Shown: positions 8,355 through 17,900 of the stretch, piece after piece
How the letters are laid out: each line of letters opens with the position of its first letter
How positions within the stretch are numbered: position 1 is the first letter of the stretch
Position numbers and translations under genes: made by a program
Notes under the pieces: generated by a model
The model's database searches: none
The model's input: the letters and a program-made list of their open reading frames with translations, nothing else
What the model was told of the DNA's origin: nothing
Assembly (NCBI GenBank): GCA_027625095.1
Contig: JAQBXN010000085.1
Coordinates: 1-37,479 of the forward strand
DNA length: 37,479 bases
Reading direction: 5' to 3'
Source of the DNA: Planctomycetota bacterium
Lineage (GTDB): Bacteria; Planctomycetota; PUPC01; JACPCR01

Positions 8355-11300
8355 ATGAAACTCGTAACTACCCTTCTCTGTTTCAGTCAGTTCTTGTTTT
8401 TCCTCGCTTCAGCTCCAGGGGAAGAGCAGCAATGGGAAATAAAGATTCGTGAATATTTTGGCCATCGCCGAGATGCAGGCCTCATTCATCAGCGCGTCAG
8501 AACCGGGAAGCAGGGGCTACTCTGGGCCGGCCAGACTGAACTGCTTGCCGATGGGAAGAAGGTGGACATGCAACTGGACAACATTGCTGTTTACCCCGAT
8601 GGAAGTATCCGGGAAGCGGATGTGTGGTTTCGGTCGGATCTGCCGGCCCACGGAGCGCGGGCCTTTTTGCTTCGGGCATCGAAAAGGAGAACTGGAATCC
8701 TGAAATCCGAATTGCGCCTGGAACAAAACGGCCAGGTCCTGGTGTTGAGTAACAGCCGAACCGCAGTTCGTATTCCGGCCGGCACTCTTGATGCGCTCAA
8801 ATCTGATGGAGGGCGCGCTGCGGCGGCGAAGGCCCTTGCTGCTCATCTGAAGATTGAAGATTCAGGTTCAGACGGTCTGCCAGGACCGCTTCTTGAGATC
8901 AGACTGCCGTCAGGAAATTGGACCGCCGGATCGAGGGTGTTCGGCAGACAGGAGTTCGATTTTGAAATTCCGATCATTCAACCGATCCCGGAAGCTGAAC
9001 CCGGAGCCTTTGTCGGCTATGAAACAGAGATTCTTGCTCAAGGGCCGATCTTTATCCGAGCCCGGGTCACCTATCGTTTCGCAGGCGATGGTGAGTACGC
9101 CATGGACGTCACCCTGCGTGCGGATGAGCCACTTGTAAGAATTGATGAGAGATATCGGAGGGCGGGGTCCGTTGTCTTCAATCTGGGTGCGAATCTGAAA
9201 CCAACCGCGGCACACTATCAGAGCTTTCGGGTCGGCGCCGGAAAAGGGCTGTTGCCGGTCGACTATGAAAATCCGGGGCTCGTTGCGCTGTTCGTGGGCT
9301 GGGACGGTTTCTATCAAAAAGTTGCTCCAGCACTGCCTTTGACCGGCGATCCAAGCGGGGACTGCCTGGCGCTGGTGAGCACGGATTCGGACTGGCTGCC
9401 CTTCCCCTACAACCAGGCGATTCATGTGGAGACAGTTGCCGGCGGCGGGCTTCGTGCCAGGGCTTCCCTGTCTTCCGGCCAGCGACACTGGGGAATTTAT
9501 GCAGGCAAGACAGAAAACTTTCCAACGCCAGACCTGGATTTCTATCGCTGGTGGTGGCGAAACATCGCTCTGCCTCTGGACAAAATAACCAACTGGCAGA
9601 TCGACTGGCCCGGAATGGAGGAACTCAAATTCCCGCACACTTTTTTCAGTGCTGACGAGCTACCGGAAATCCGCAAACGCCTTCAGGCCGATTCGGTGAC
9701 TAAGGAGTTCGTGGAAAAGACAAGACAATTCAAAGAGCGCTCGCTGACGGATGCGGCAGTTCCTGCACTGGTCTATGGGGAACCGGAGGATATGCAGGCA
9801 CTGGAGAAAATGTTCAAGAAGGACAACTACATCGACCAGGTGCCGACTGCTTTTCTGAACCAGGCCAGCTTCTATGAGGACAACTCTTTCAACTTCATGC
9901 AAATGTCGGATGAGCTGCTCAAGCGCTACGTGGGGATAGAGCTGATGCTCGGAAGCGGCTTGCTCTCACCTGAAGAGCTCCCTCAAACGCTCAGGGAAAT
10001 CTCCTTCGCCGTCCATCTGATGAATGACACCATGTTCTGGCCTCCCAATTATCCGTTCAGTCCCCAACTGCCTGAGCCATATCCGGCCTACGTTCAGGGC
10101 ACTCCGAATCAGAAAATCTGCTATGTCACGGCTTTGGGGATGTGTGCGTCCATCCTGTCCAGCCATCCGCGGCACGGCCAATGGATGGAACGAGTCATCG
10201 AAGAATACGAGCGGGTAGCTTCCGATTCCGTCGCACCGAGCGGAGCGCACCTGGAGTCGCCCTTCTATTCCAGCAGGGACACCATGCGTTTCGGCCCTTT
10301 CTGGACAGCTCTCACCCGGGCCGGTGTGAAGGGCCCAAAGGTAGATCACTGGTTGCAACGATTGAAGAACTGCTATCTCTATCTGAGCGACATGCTCACG
10401 GTGCCGGAGCCGCGCATGGGCGGCCGCCGCGTCTATCATCCCCTTGGCCGGAGTTCTTCGGGAGTCATCGACCCCACTCTGATGATTGCGGCAGAACCTT
10501 TCGGGAAAGACGATCCCGAATTCCTTCAACGATTGCGCTGGAGTTGGGAGGCTCAGGGACGCCCTTCCCCAGATATTCTGGGCACCACCGGGGGACGGGA
10601 CATGGGGCTGACGCTTCTGGCTTTCAGCCGAATCTCTGGAGTGAAGCCTTCCGAATCGCCGCCTCTGAAGAGCGTTCGATGGGAAGGAATGGGTGCAATG
10701 TTCCGCAGCCAGGTCGGCAGTGGTTTCGAATCGAATGTCGTTTTCCGCCACGACCCGTTCTGCTGGAATTTATATGAGGCCAATAACGGGGCAGTTTACT
10801 TTTACGGGAAGGGCGCCCCTCTTCTCCCACGCTTCGGGGGCTATTGGATGGGCCAACAGGGGCAGTGCAACCTGATGAGCATTCCCTTCGGAAATCGCAT
10901 CGTGTTTGACAAGAATGAGAATCCCGAGTGGACGGATGCCCTCGGAAACATGACCGAATATGCGTCCATGGGGAATCTGGCCGACTTTGCCTCCGGAGTC
11001 ACAAGGGACGGACACTGGCGGCGCGAGGTGCTCTTTGCCAAAGACCTCGGAAGGGAAGATCCGGTTTACCTGCTTGTGCGCGATGACGTCAGCCATCCGG
11101 ATTCGGCCTCGGCCCTGCATTGGTGGGTGATGTCGAAACAGGTTCAGCCGGACGGGCTCGAAAAGCCTGGTGTGATTGCTCCCAAGGGACAGAATGACAA
11201 GTCCTGGCTGGCGAACCTCGGCAAGAATTGGAAGGAGGCGCCCAAACTTGCAGGCCAGCTTCAACACTTTCAGGGCCAGTGCGGCGTTGATCTCGATCTG

Positions 11301-11819
11301 TTCATCGCCTCCCCTGCTGATCCCAAAATCATTACGGATGCAGCCGGCGTCGGGCCCGGCATGTCGTATTGCGCCAACATGAAACTTTACGAATACCAGC
11401 AGCTCGTCCGGATTGAGCAATCGGCCGGAAAGGGCTACCTGACACTTCTGGCACCTCGCTGGCCAGGTTCGGCCAAACCGGAATACAGAACTATCGCCGA
11501 AGGTACGGGAGTGGCGATTCAGTCGAAGGGCATCTCAGATCGGCTTATTCTGTCACCGAAGAAACTCTCCTTTGAGGACGAGTTGGTTACGTTTGAAGGC
11601 AGATCCGGATTCGCAAGGACCGGAAGTGATTCGTCACTTCGCCTGATGGTGAATGATGGCCGTATCCAGTCGAAGCAGTTCGGCCTTTCCTCCCGGCATC
11701 CCGCGGCGTTGCACTACGATGGCAAGTCCATCACAGTTGTCTGTCCTGACGGGGCAGGTGAGGTGGAGGTCGATCTTCCGCCGGAATTGAAGGGATTGAA
11801 GATAAAGTTCGGCAGGTAA
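8355..11819 (+). CDS. Large secreted heparinase II/III-like protein
   Basis: 1154 aa with a signal peptide of about 20 residues. Residues 25-420 look like beta-sandwich domains. At about 425 comes 'FPHTFFSADELPEIRKRLQ', which resembles the 'HPRLLFTAEEL..LR.RL' opening of heparinase II/III and alginate-lyase relatives. Residues 440-760 are mostly helical (alpha/alpha toroid expected). Residues 770-1154 return to beta structure, with 'HDPFCWNLYEANNGAVYFYGKGAPLL' resembling the family's 'H.D.n.f.ly..G..lL' segment. The likely role is cleavage of an acidic polysaccharide outside the cell. The catalytic residues are not assigned, so the family call is moderate. Confidence 0.5.
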   Translation: MKLVTTLLCFSQFLFFLASAPGEEQQWEIKIREYFGHRRDAGLIHQRVRTGKQGLLWAGQTELLADGKKVDMQLDNIAVYPDGSIREADVWFRSDLPAHGARAFLLRASKRRTGILKSELRLEQNGQVLVLSNSRTAVRIPAGTLDALKSDGGRAAAAKALAAHLKIEDSGSDGLPGPLLEIRLPSGNWTAGSRVFGRQEFDFEIPIIQPIPEAEPGAFVGYETEILAQGPIFIRARVTYRFAGDGEYAMDVTLRADEPLVRIDERYRRAGSVVFNLGANLKPTAAHYQSFRVGAGKGLLPVDYENPGLVALFVGWDGFYQKVAPALPLTGDPSGDCLALVSTDSDWLPFPYNQAIHVETVAGGGLRARASLSSGQRHWGIYAGKTENFPTPDLDFYRWWWRNIALPLDKITNWQIDWPGMEELKFPHTFFSADELPEIRKRLQADSVTKEFVEKTRQFKERSLTDAAVPALVYGEPEDMQALEKMFKKDNYIDQVPTAFLNQASFYEDNSFNFMQMSDELLKRYVGIELMLGSGLLSPEELPQTLREISFAVHLMNDTMFWPPNYPFSPQLPEPYPAYVQGTPNQKICYVTALGMCASILSSHPRHGQWMERVIEEYERVASDSVAPSGAHLESPFYSSRDTMRFGPFWTALTRAGVKGPKVDHWLQRLKNCYLYLSDMLTVPEPRMGGRRVYHPLGRSSSGVIDPTLMIAAEPFGKDDPEFLQRLRWSWEAQGRPSPDILGTTGGRDMGLTLLAFSRISGVKPSESPPLKSVRWEGMGAMFRSQVGSGFESNVVFRHDPFCWNLYEANNGAVYFYGKGAPLLPRFGGYWMGQQGQCNLMSIPFGNRIVFDKNENPEWTDALGNMTEYASMGNLADFASGVTRDGHWRREVLFAKDLGREDPVYLLVRDDVSHPDSASALHWWVMSKQVQPDGLEKPGVIAPKGQNDKSWLANLGKNWKEAPKLAGQLQHFQGQCGVDLDLFIASPADPKIITDAAGVGPGMSYCANMKLYEYQQLVRIEQSAGKGYLTLLAPRWPGSAKPEYRTIAEGTGVAIQSKGISDRLILSPKKLSFEDELVTFEGRSGFARTGSDSSLRLMVNDGRIQSKQFGLSSRHPAALHYDGKSITVVCPDGAGEVEVDLPPELKGLKIKFGR

Positions 11820-11828
11820 TTGATTACG

Positions 11829-11852
11829 CCCGCCGCGGAGTGTCGAGACCAC
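11829..11852. repeat. Copy of the dispersed GTGGTCTC...CTCCGCG repeat
   Basis: Read on the minus strand this is GTGGTCTCGACACTCCGCGG. Close relatives occur at 31328-31350 and twice in tandem inside the megasynthase gene (17985-18010 and 18021-18046). Confidence 0.6.
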
Positions 11853-11934
11853 TATCCCACAGGCTGGGTGAGTAGCCTCCATGAAGCAGGGAGTTTCAAA
11901 GTGCCTGAAGGATTGAAGCGCCAGAAAAGGTGGA

Positions 11935-12016
11935 AAATTAGGGAAAAATCGGCCTTTCCCTGATAATTTCGGCAAAATGCCTTGAATTCTGATGATGTCG
12001 TCATCAAAATTCAGGG
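11935..12016. repeat. Two consecutive inverted repeats before the ATPase gene
   Basis: The first lies at about 11935-11970: an AAATTA...GGGAAA arm and its complement, interrupted by a two-base bulge around a short loop. The second has arms 11980-11995 and 12001-12016, pairing at 14 of 16 positions around the loop TGTCG. It ends three bases before the ATG at 12020, so it includes the only SD-like AGGG. It could control translation or be bound by a regulator. Confidence 0.5.
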
Positions 12017-12019
12017 TAT

Positions 12020-13261
12020 ATGTATCTTCGTCGTTCGGCCCACCATCGCTTGAATTTGCTGCTGAAGTCCTTCCCGGCTGTCGTTGTTACGGGGGCGCGA
12101 CAGGTGGGTAAGAGTACTTTCCTGCAGAACGAGCTACCTGAGGCGGAGTACGTTGTCTTTGATCCTGTCCTCGACGTAGAAAATGCGAGGGAGGATCCGG
12201 AACTGTTTCTTGAAAACCACCGCACACCTCTGATCCTTGACGAGATCCAATATGCGCCGGAGGTTGTGGCGTCCCTGAAGCGCCGCATCGATTTGGATCG
12301 CACTCCAGGGCAATATCTTCTCACCGGTTCGCAGCAATGGGGCGTATTGAAGACCGTCGCCGAGAGTCTTACCGGCAGAGCAGCTTTTATTGACATGGAA
12401 GGCTTTTCCCTTGCCGAAACTTGCGAGACTCCGGACACGACAAATTGGCTTCACGTCTGGCTTGAGAATCCTGAAGATCTGGTAAATGCATCCATCCAAC
12501 GCCATAAAAGTCATTACACCCTGTTCGAACGATTGTGGCGAGGGTGGCTTCCAGAGGCGCATTTTCTACCCCAGGAAGTCCTGTCCGACTTCCAGCTTGC
12601 CTATCAGCGAACTTATATTGAAAGAGACGCCCGCCTGATGGCAGATGTTTCGGACTGGCAGCAGTTCGGACGCTTCATGCGACTGGCCGCCGCACTGACC
12701 GCCCAACAGGTAAACCATTCCCAACTCGGCCGTGAGATAGGTGTGACACCCCAGACCTCGCAGCGTTGGCTGGATATTCTGAAGGCCACTTTCCAATGGT
12801 TTGAAGTTCCAGCATACAACGGAAGTGCCATCAAGAAGGTCAGCAACAAGCCAAAGGGCTTCATCGCCGATACTGGAATCGCCTGCTGGTCACGAGCAAT
12901 TTCTACGCCGGCTGCCCTGGCGAGCCACCCTTCCTGGGGCGCCATATTTGAGACCGCTGTTTATGCGGAAATCAGAAAGGCCGTTTCCCTGCTCTCTCCG
13001 CGGCCGAATGTGTATCATTGGCATACCCACAGCGGCGCCGCAGTTGACCTGGTATTGGAAAGAGACGGCAAGTTTTTTCCAATGGAGGTCAAAGGAAAGA
13101 GCAGGCCGGCACGAAAGGATACCTCGGGGATCACGGCGTTCAGGAAGACTTACCAGCAATTGCCTGTTCAGCGAGGGTTGGTCGTCGCTCCATGCGAAAA
13201 AATGCTCCCACTCAATGAAACGGATTATGCCATCCCATGGGATGCTCGTATCGTGGAATGA
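12020..13261 (+). CDS. AAA-family ATPase with DUF4143 domain
   Basis: 413 aa. Walker A is G25-T33 (GARQVGKST) and Walker B is 'LILDEIQ' (D74, E75), followed by a sensor-like 'LLTGSQQ'. Residues 170-350 form the DUF4143 region, with an HTH-like 'LGREIGVTPQTSQRWLDIL' around 237-255. Near the end 'GAAVDLVLERDGKFFPMEVKGK' has the D...E-x-K pattern of the PD-(D/E)XK fold typical of this family. The cellular role is not settled; these ATPases are patchily distributed and often exchanged between genomes. It has no functional link to its glycan-related neighbours and is preceded by two inverted repeats. Confidence 0.85.
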   Translation: MYLRRSAHHRLNLLLKSFPAVVVTGARQVGKSTFLQNELPEAEYVVFDPVLDVENAREDPELFLENHRTPLILDEIQYAPEVVASLKRRIDLDRTPGQYLLTGSQQWGVLKTVAESLTGRAAFIDMEGFSLAETCETPDTTNWLHVWLENPEDLVNASIQRHKSHYTLFERLWRGWLPEAHFLPQEVLSDFQLAYQRTYIERDARLMADVSDWQQFGRFMRLAAALTAQQVNHSQLGREIGVTPQTSQRWLDILKATFQWFEVPAYNGSAIKKVSNKPKGFIADTGIACWSRAISTPAALASHPSWGAIFETAVYAEIRKAVSLLSPRPNVYHWHTHSGAAVDLVLERDGKFFPMEVKGKSRPARKDTSGITAFRKTYQQLPVQRGLVVAPCEKMLPLNETDYAIPWDARIVE

Positions 13262-13346
13262 GACGATAAGCAGGATAAAGCAGAAACAAGTTCCCGAGTT
13301 CCCTTCACCGGCTACAAGTAAATCCCAGTTGAACCGAGAGCACACC

Positions 13347-14885
13347 ATGAACCGCAGCCCCATTTCTGCCGCAATACTTTTCTCCCTTTGCCCATTTTGC
13401 CCACGTGCGCACGCCGAAGATGCCCTCGCTAAACGTCCCAATATCCTGTTCATCCTCGCTGACGATCAATCGCCATTTGATTTGAAACTCTACAACGCCA
13501 GGTCCACTCTTGAGACGCCGGTTATCGACCGCCTTGCCGCTGAGGGGATGACGTTCGATGCGGCATATCATATGGGCTCCTGGTCTGGAGCCGTCTGCAC
13601 ACCCTCTCGCCACATGATCATGAGTGGACGCACCGTCTGGCACCTGCCCCGCATCCGCGGCATGAGTCCCCCCGACCTGGCCGAATACACGATGGCTGCG
13701 GTATTCAATCGGGCTGGCTACAAAACTATGCGCACTTGTAAGCTCGGCAACAGCTACGAAGGGGCCAACGCGAAGTTTACAGTCAGGAAGGACGCCACCA
13801 AACGAGGCAGCACTGATGAGACAGGCAGCGCCTGGCATGCGGAGCAGGTGCTCGATTACCTCCACCAGCGGGAGACCAGCAAAGAGAAGGATCCGTTCCT
13901 GATTTATTTCGGATTCTCGCATCCGCATGATCCCCGTAACGGGAAACCGGAACTCCTCAAGAAATATGGTGCGGACAGCACGCAGGTACCCGCCCCACCA
14001 AATCCCCAGGCCCCTGCCCTGCCCGTCAATTATTTACCAGCGCATCCTTTCCATCACGGGCATCCCGGCCTGCGTGACGAAGAAAAGGTGCAGGGCGTCA
14101 TGCAGAACCGTGATGAGGCCCACATCCGCAATGAGCTGGGCCGCGAGTATGCATGCGGAGAAAACATTGACATCCAGATCGGCCGCGTCCTCAAAAAGCT
14201 CGAAGGCATGGGCGAGTTGGAGAATACCTACATCTTCTATACTTCCGACCACGGCATGGCGATAGGGCGCCACGGCCTCCAGGGCAAGCAGAATCTCTAC
14301 GAGCACACCTGGCGTGTTCCCTTCATTGCAAGAGGCCCCGGCATCAAGGCAGGCACCCGAGTGATAGGCAACACTTATCTACTCGACAACCTGGCCACCA
14401 TGTGCGACCTCGCAGGCATAGAAGCACCAAAGACTAACGAAGGGATCAGTTTCAAACCAGTGCTCGAAGGTGAAAAGGAGACCGTTCGCGATGTCTTGTA
14501 CGGTGTCTATTGCGGCGGCACGAAGCCCGGCATCCGCAGCGTGAAGAAGGGGGACTGGAAACTCATCAAGTACGACGTGCTCGACGGCAAGGTCAGGGAA
14601 ACACAACTCTTCAACCTTGCCGAAAACCCAAATGAATTCCTGAAAGAACATCACTCGGAAGAGGTTGTCGCTCTCACGGGAATCAAACCCGAAGCCAATC
14701 AAGTCAATCTTGCCGGCAACGCCCGGTATGCGGCTAAACTGAAGGAAATGGAAGATCTGCTTCTGGCAGAGATGAGGCGGTTGGATGATCCGTTTCGCCT
14801 TTGGAACCAATCACAAGAAGAGGCCAAACCGTTGTCCACCAATGAACCCCAGAAGAAAAAGAAACCACAGAAGCCGGTTAACTGA
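13347..14885 (+). CDS. Secreted sulfatase (formylglycine type)
   Basis: 512 aa from ATG 13347. The frame stays open upstream to 12801, but that extension is antisense-like and overlaps the ATPase gene in another frame, while a clean signal peptide (residues 1-23, cleaved after AHA) begins at 13347. Metal ligands are D39-D40 in 'ILFILADDQ'. C84-T-P-S-R88 is the sulfatase signature whose Cys is converted to formylglycine. 'YTSDHG', 'HGLQGKQNLYEH' and 'RVPFIARGPG' follow. It hydrolyses sulfate esters, probably on a polysaccharide, outside the cytoplasm. Activity needs a maturase that is not in this window. Its neighbours (heparinase-like, GH42-like) fit a sulfated-glycan role. Confidence 0.93.
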   Translation: MNRSPISAAILFSLCPFCPRAHAEDALAKRPNILFILADDQSPFDLKLYNARSTLETPVIDRLAAEGMTFDAAYHMGSWSGAVCTPSRHMIMSGRTVWHLPRIRGMSPPDLAEYTMAAVFNRAGYKTMRTCKLGNSYEGANAKFTVRKDATKRGSTDETGSAWHAEQVLDYLHQRETSKEKDPFLIYFGFSHPHDPRNGKPELLKKYGADSTQVPAPPNPQAPALPVNYLPAHPFHHGHPGLRDEEKVQGVMQNRDEAHIRNELGREYACGENIDIQIGRVLKKLEGMGELENTYIFYTSDHGMAIGRHGLQGKQNLYEHTWRVPFIARGPGIKAGTRVIGNTYLLDNLATMCDLAGIEAPKTNEGISFKPVLEGEKETVRDVLYGVYCGGTKPGIRSVKKGDWKLIKYDVLDGKVRETQLFNLAENPNEFLKEHHSEEVVALTGIKPEANQVNLAGNARYAAKLKEMEDLLLAEMRRLDDPFRLWNQSQEEAKPLSTNEPQKKKKPQKPVN

Positions 14886-14904
14886 TGGGGGGCAAGAATT
14901 GCAG

Positions 14905-14966
14905 ATTGGGGGTTCGTGCATGACTCGATTGGACACCATAAACTGGATCCAAGTGCACACCCCAAT
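14905..14966. terminator. Imperfect hairpin between convergent genes
   Basis: ATTGGGG (14905-14911) with TGCA (14917-14920) pairs with TGCA (14954-14957) and CCCCAAT (14960-14966), with small bulges. It lies between the convergent sulfatase and megasynthase stop codons. There is no T run, so terminator function is uncertain. Confidence 0.25.
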
Positions 14967-14991
14967 GCCTGGCCTTGGCCTGCCTGCAAGT

Positions 14992-17900
14992 TCAGCCCAC
15001 GGGCTGGGACAGTTCGTTTGCCGCAAACGCCTCGCGAAGTGCACCGTTTATAGTGCATTCATAACCTTCCATCCTCGCCACGAGATTGCCGGAACCGTCC
15101 ATGAAATCAATGTCAGCCGTCGCCTGGTGTGCGGTGGACTTTGTTACGGTCGCAACAAGACGAACGCCTTCTCGTGGAAAAGAACGAACGAACTGTCTGT
15201 AGGAACCGGTGAAACTTGGCAGAGACGGGCTGCCAGTCTGTTCGATGCTCCAGACAATCATAAGCTGGAACACGCTGTCGACGGCCAGTGGGTCGGCCAG
15301 CCATGTGCCGCGCAAGGGTTGCTGAATCCACTGGGACGGACTCGGCGTGCAGACCACAGTTGCAATGATGCCCTCCTTTGAGCAGCCTTCGATTTCCTGG
15401 ATTGCGTGGAAATCTGCTCCATGGAAAAGATGGCTTGCATACACGTCCGAGCCATTGAACGCTTTTGTTGCAGGCTCGGCGGCTGGAGGCGATCCTGCCG
15501 GCAGACTCTTGACCAACACAACCTCGCCACTCGCATGCCGAATGAGTCGCCCATTGGATTCACTCTGCATTTCGACAGGCACGATGAAAAGGCCGTCTTC
15601 CTTGTGAGCCTTGGCGGCGAGGAATCTCAGATCGGCCGATTCGCCTTCCTCCAGGACCAGACCCTTCAGAACACGAATGTTGTTGAAACCATGAAATGTC
15701 AATCCCGGATTTTCGTGAATTGCGCCATGCGCCAGCCATTCCATGATAACAGCCATCGGAAGCACGGCTTTACCGTTCATCACATGCGACGCGAGGAACG
15801 GGTGGTCTTCCACTGAAACGGAGCGTTCAAAGGCAACACTGAGATTCTCATTCTCTGCAACGACCGCTGCCGGTTCCTCCCCCGAACAGGGACAAGGTGT
15901 CTCAACAACCGTCGAGCCCGGGCCAAGAACCACCAGCTCCACTGGATGTCCAGGCTTGCGTCTCAGTTCATCGACGAGCAGCCTGGCTCCTGCCTCCAGC
16001 GGGATAAGTCCCACACCTTCGCTCGCAAAAACTTCCCGCAATGCCGGCGTCACCATTCCGCCTTCCCACGGGCCCCAGTTCAACGACAGGGCATGGCAGT
16101 GCGGGTTTTGTCGTGCATGGTGTTGCACGAGTTTGTTCAAAACCTCGTTAGCTGCAGAATAATCCACCTGCCCTTTGCGGCCGAACCGTGCGGTGGATGA
16201 AGCAAATGTGATCAGGGCTTTCAGCTTGCTTCCTCCATCCAGAGCGGCGAGAAGATTCTGAAGACCGGCAACCTTTGTTTCGTAGACCATCTCAAACTGT
16301 GCAGAAGTCTTGTCTTCAATCAGGCGGTCGGCCAACACGCCCGCCCCATGTATAACGCCGGTAACATTGCCGATGCCGGCCTGAATATCCGCGAAAGCGG
16401 CCTTAACTGACTCAGCAGATCTGACATCCACTGAAAGGTAGTGGGCCTTGGAGCCTGCAGCCCGGATACGTTCCAGATTCTTCAGAATCTCACGATTGGC
16501 CATATGGCGGCGATATTCTTCGCCCACCCATTTGGGTAATGCGTCGCCATTGCTCTGGGCAAGAATGGCCTTCTTGATTTCCGCATCCGCGGTCAACCCT
16601 GCGAGCCAGTCAGGTTCATCGTATGGCACAGGACTGCGTCCTAAGAGCACCAGACTGGGCTGAGCAGTTTCCGCAAGCGCCAGCGCGACTTCGGCGGTAA
16701 CACCTCGCGCACCGCCCGTGATGACGATGACGTCTCCGGCCGCAAAGGGAAATTCCTCTCCGTCGTCGGCAGCCACTTGTTCAAGCACAATTCTTCGTGT
16801 TTCCGCTCCCTGGCCTTGTCCCGTCAAGCCAACCTCCGTCGGCCCGGCGAACAGCAACTCATCAACAATCCGTTCAGCCGTTGCATCCGGATCTGCATCC
16901 AACACCTTGCAGGAGACTTCCGGCCATTCGTGCCCGGCTGTCTTTATCAATCCGGCCAGACCGCCTGAAACTGGAAATCGGATTTCCTGTGCGCCGAATC
17001 CAAAGGCGCCGTCCAGTCTGGTCACGGCGGCAAGAATACCTCCCGATTCCCGCAGGGCCGGCCCTGACTGTTGCATCAATTTGAATGCATCAATGACGAA
17101 GGTGTGGGAGTGTGACGGCGGGAGGGTGGGAGAGAGGATGAGCAAACCGTGGAGTGGTTCTTTGGTGCTGATGGCATCGGTGAGCGAAGTCAAAACTGCA
17201 TTGATACTCCTCTCGCAAAGCACCGTGCATACCTGATCGGCAAAAGCCCCTTCCCCCGCCACGAGAATGCGGGCTCCCGCAGGCAGCTCTACCTTCTCTC
17301 TTGGCTCGTTCAACGGCTCAGCTTTCACAACAAAGCGCTGCAGGCCAGCCTTCGTTTCTCTTCGGTCTACACTTCTCAACGCATCGTGCGCGGCGACGTC
17401 CGCACCGGATTTCCCGGCTGAACTCAGAGGCTGGCCAATCTCGCCTCCGCCGGCGGGCAACAAAAAGTTCACCACATCACGTAGCGTATTGAATGCTCCC
17501 AACTGCTCGGACTGAATTTCCGGAAGCCCATCCACCTGTTCTTCAAGCGCGGAAAGAATCTCAACGCGCTTGATCGAATCAATACCCAGATCGGTATCGA
17601 TCTCCATGTCGAGTTCAAGCATTTCAGCAGGATAACCAGTCTTGTCTGCGACCACCTGAATCAGCGCGGACTCGATCTGCTGGCTCAAATCCCCGCGCAC
17701 CGGAGTGCCCGATTCGCTCGCCTCCGATTCGCCTGCCGATACTGCATCCCCTGCAGCCACGAATTCCACAACATCTCGCAGAGTCTGGAACGCGCCGAGG
17801 TGTTCTGACTGAACTTCCGGCAGGCCGGGCATCGATTGTTCGAGCGCACTCATGATCTCGACCCGCTTGATTGAATCGATCCCAAGGTCGGAATCGATCT

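Noticed and set aside
12801..13346. The 182-codon extension upstream of the sulfatase signal peptide
   Set aside because: It lies inside the ATPase gene in another frame and has no domain character, and the signal peptide and family start both fit ATG 13347.
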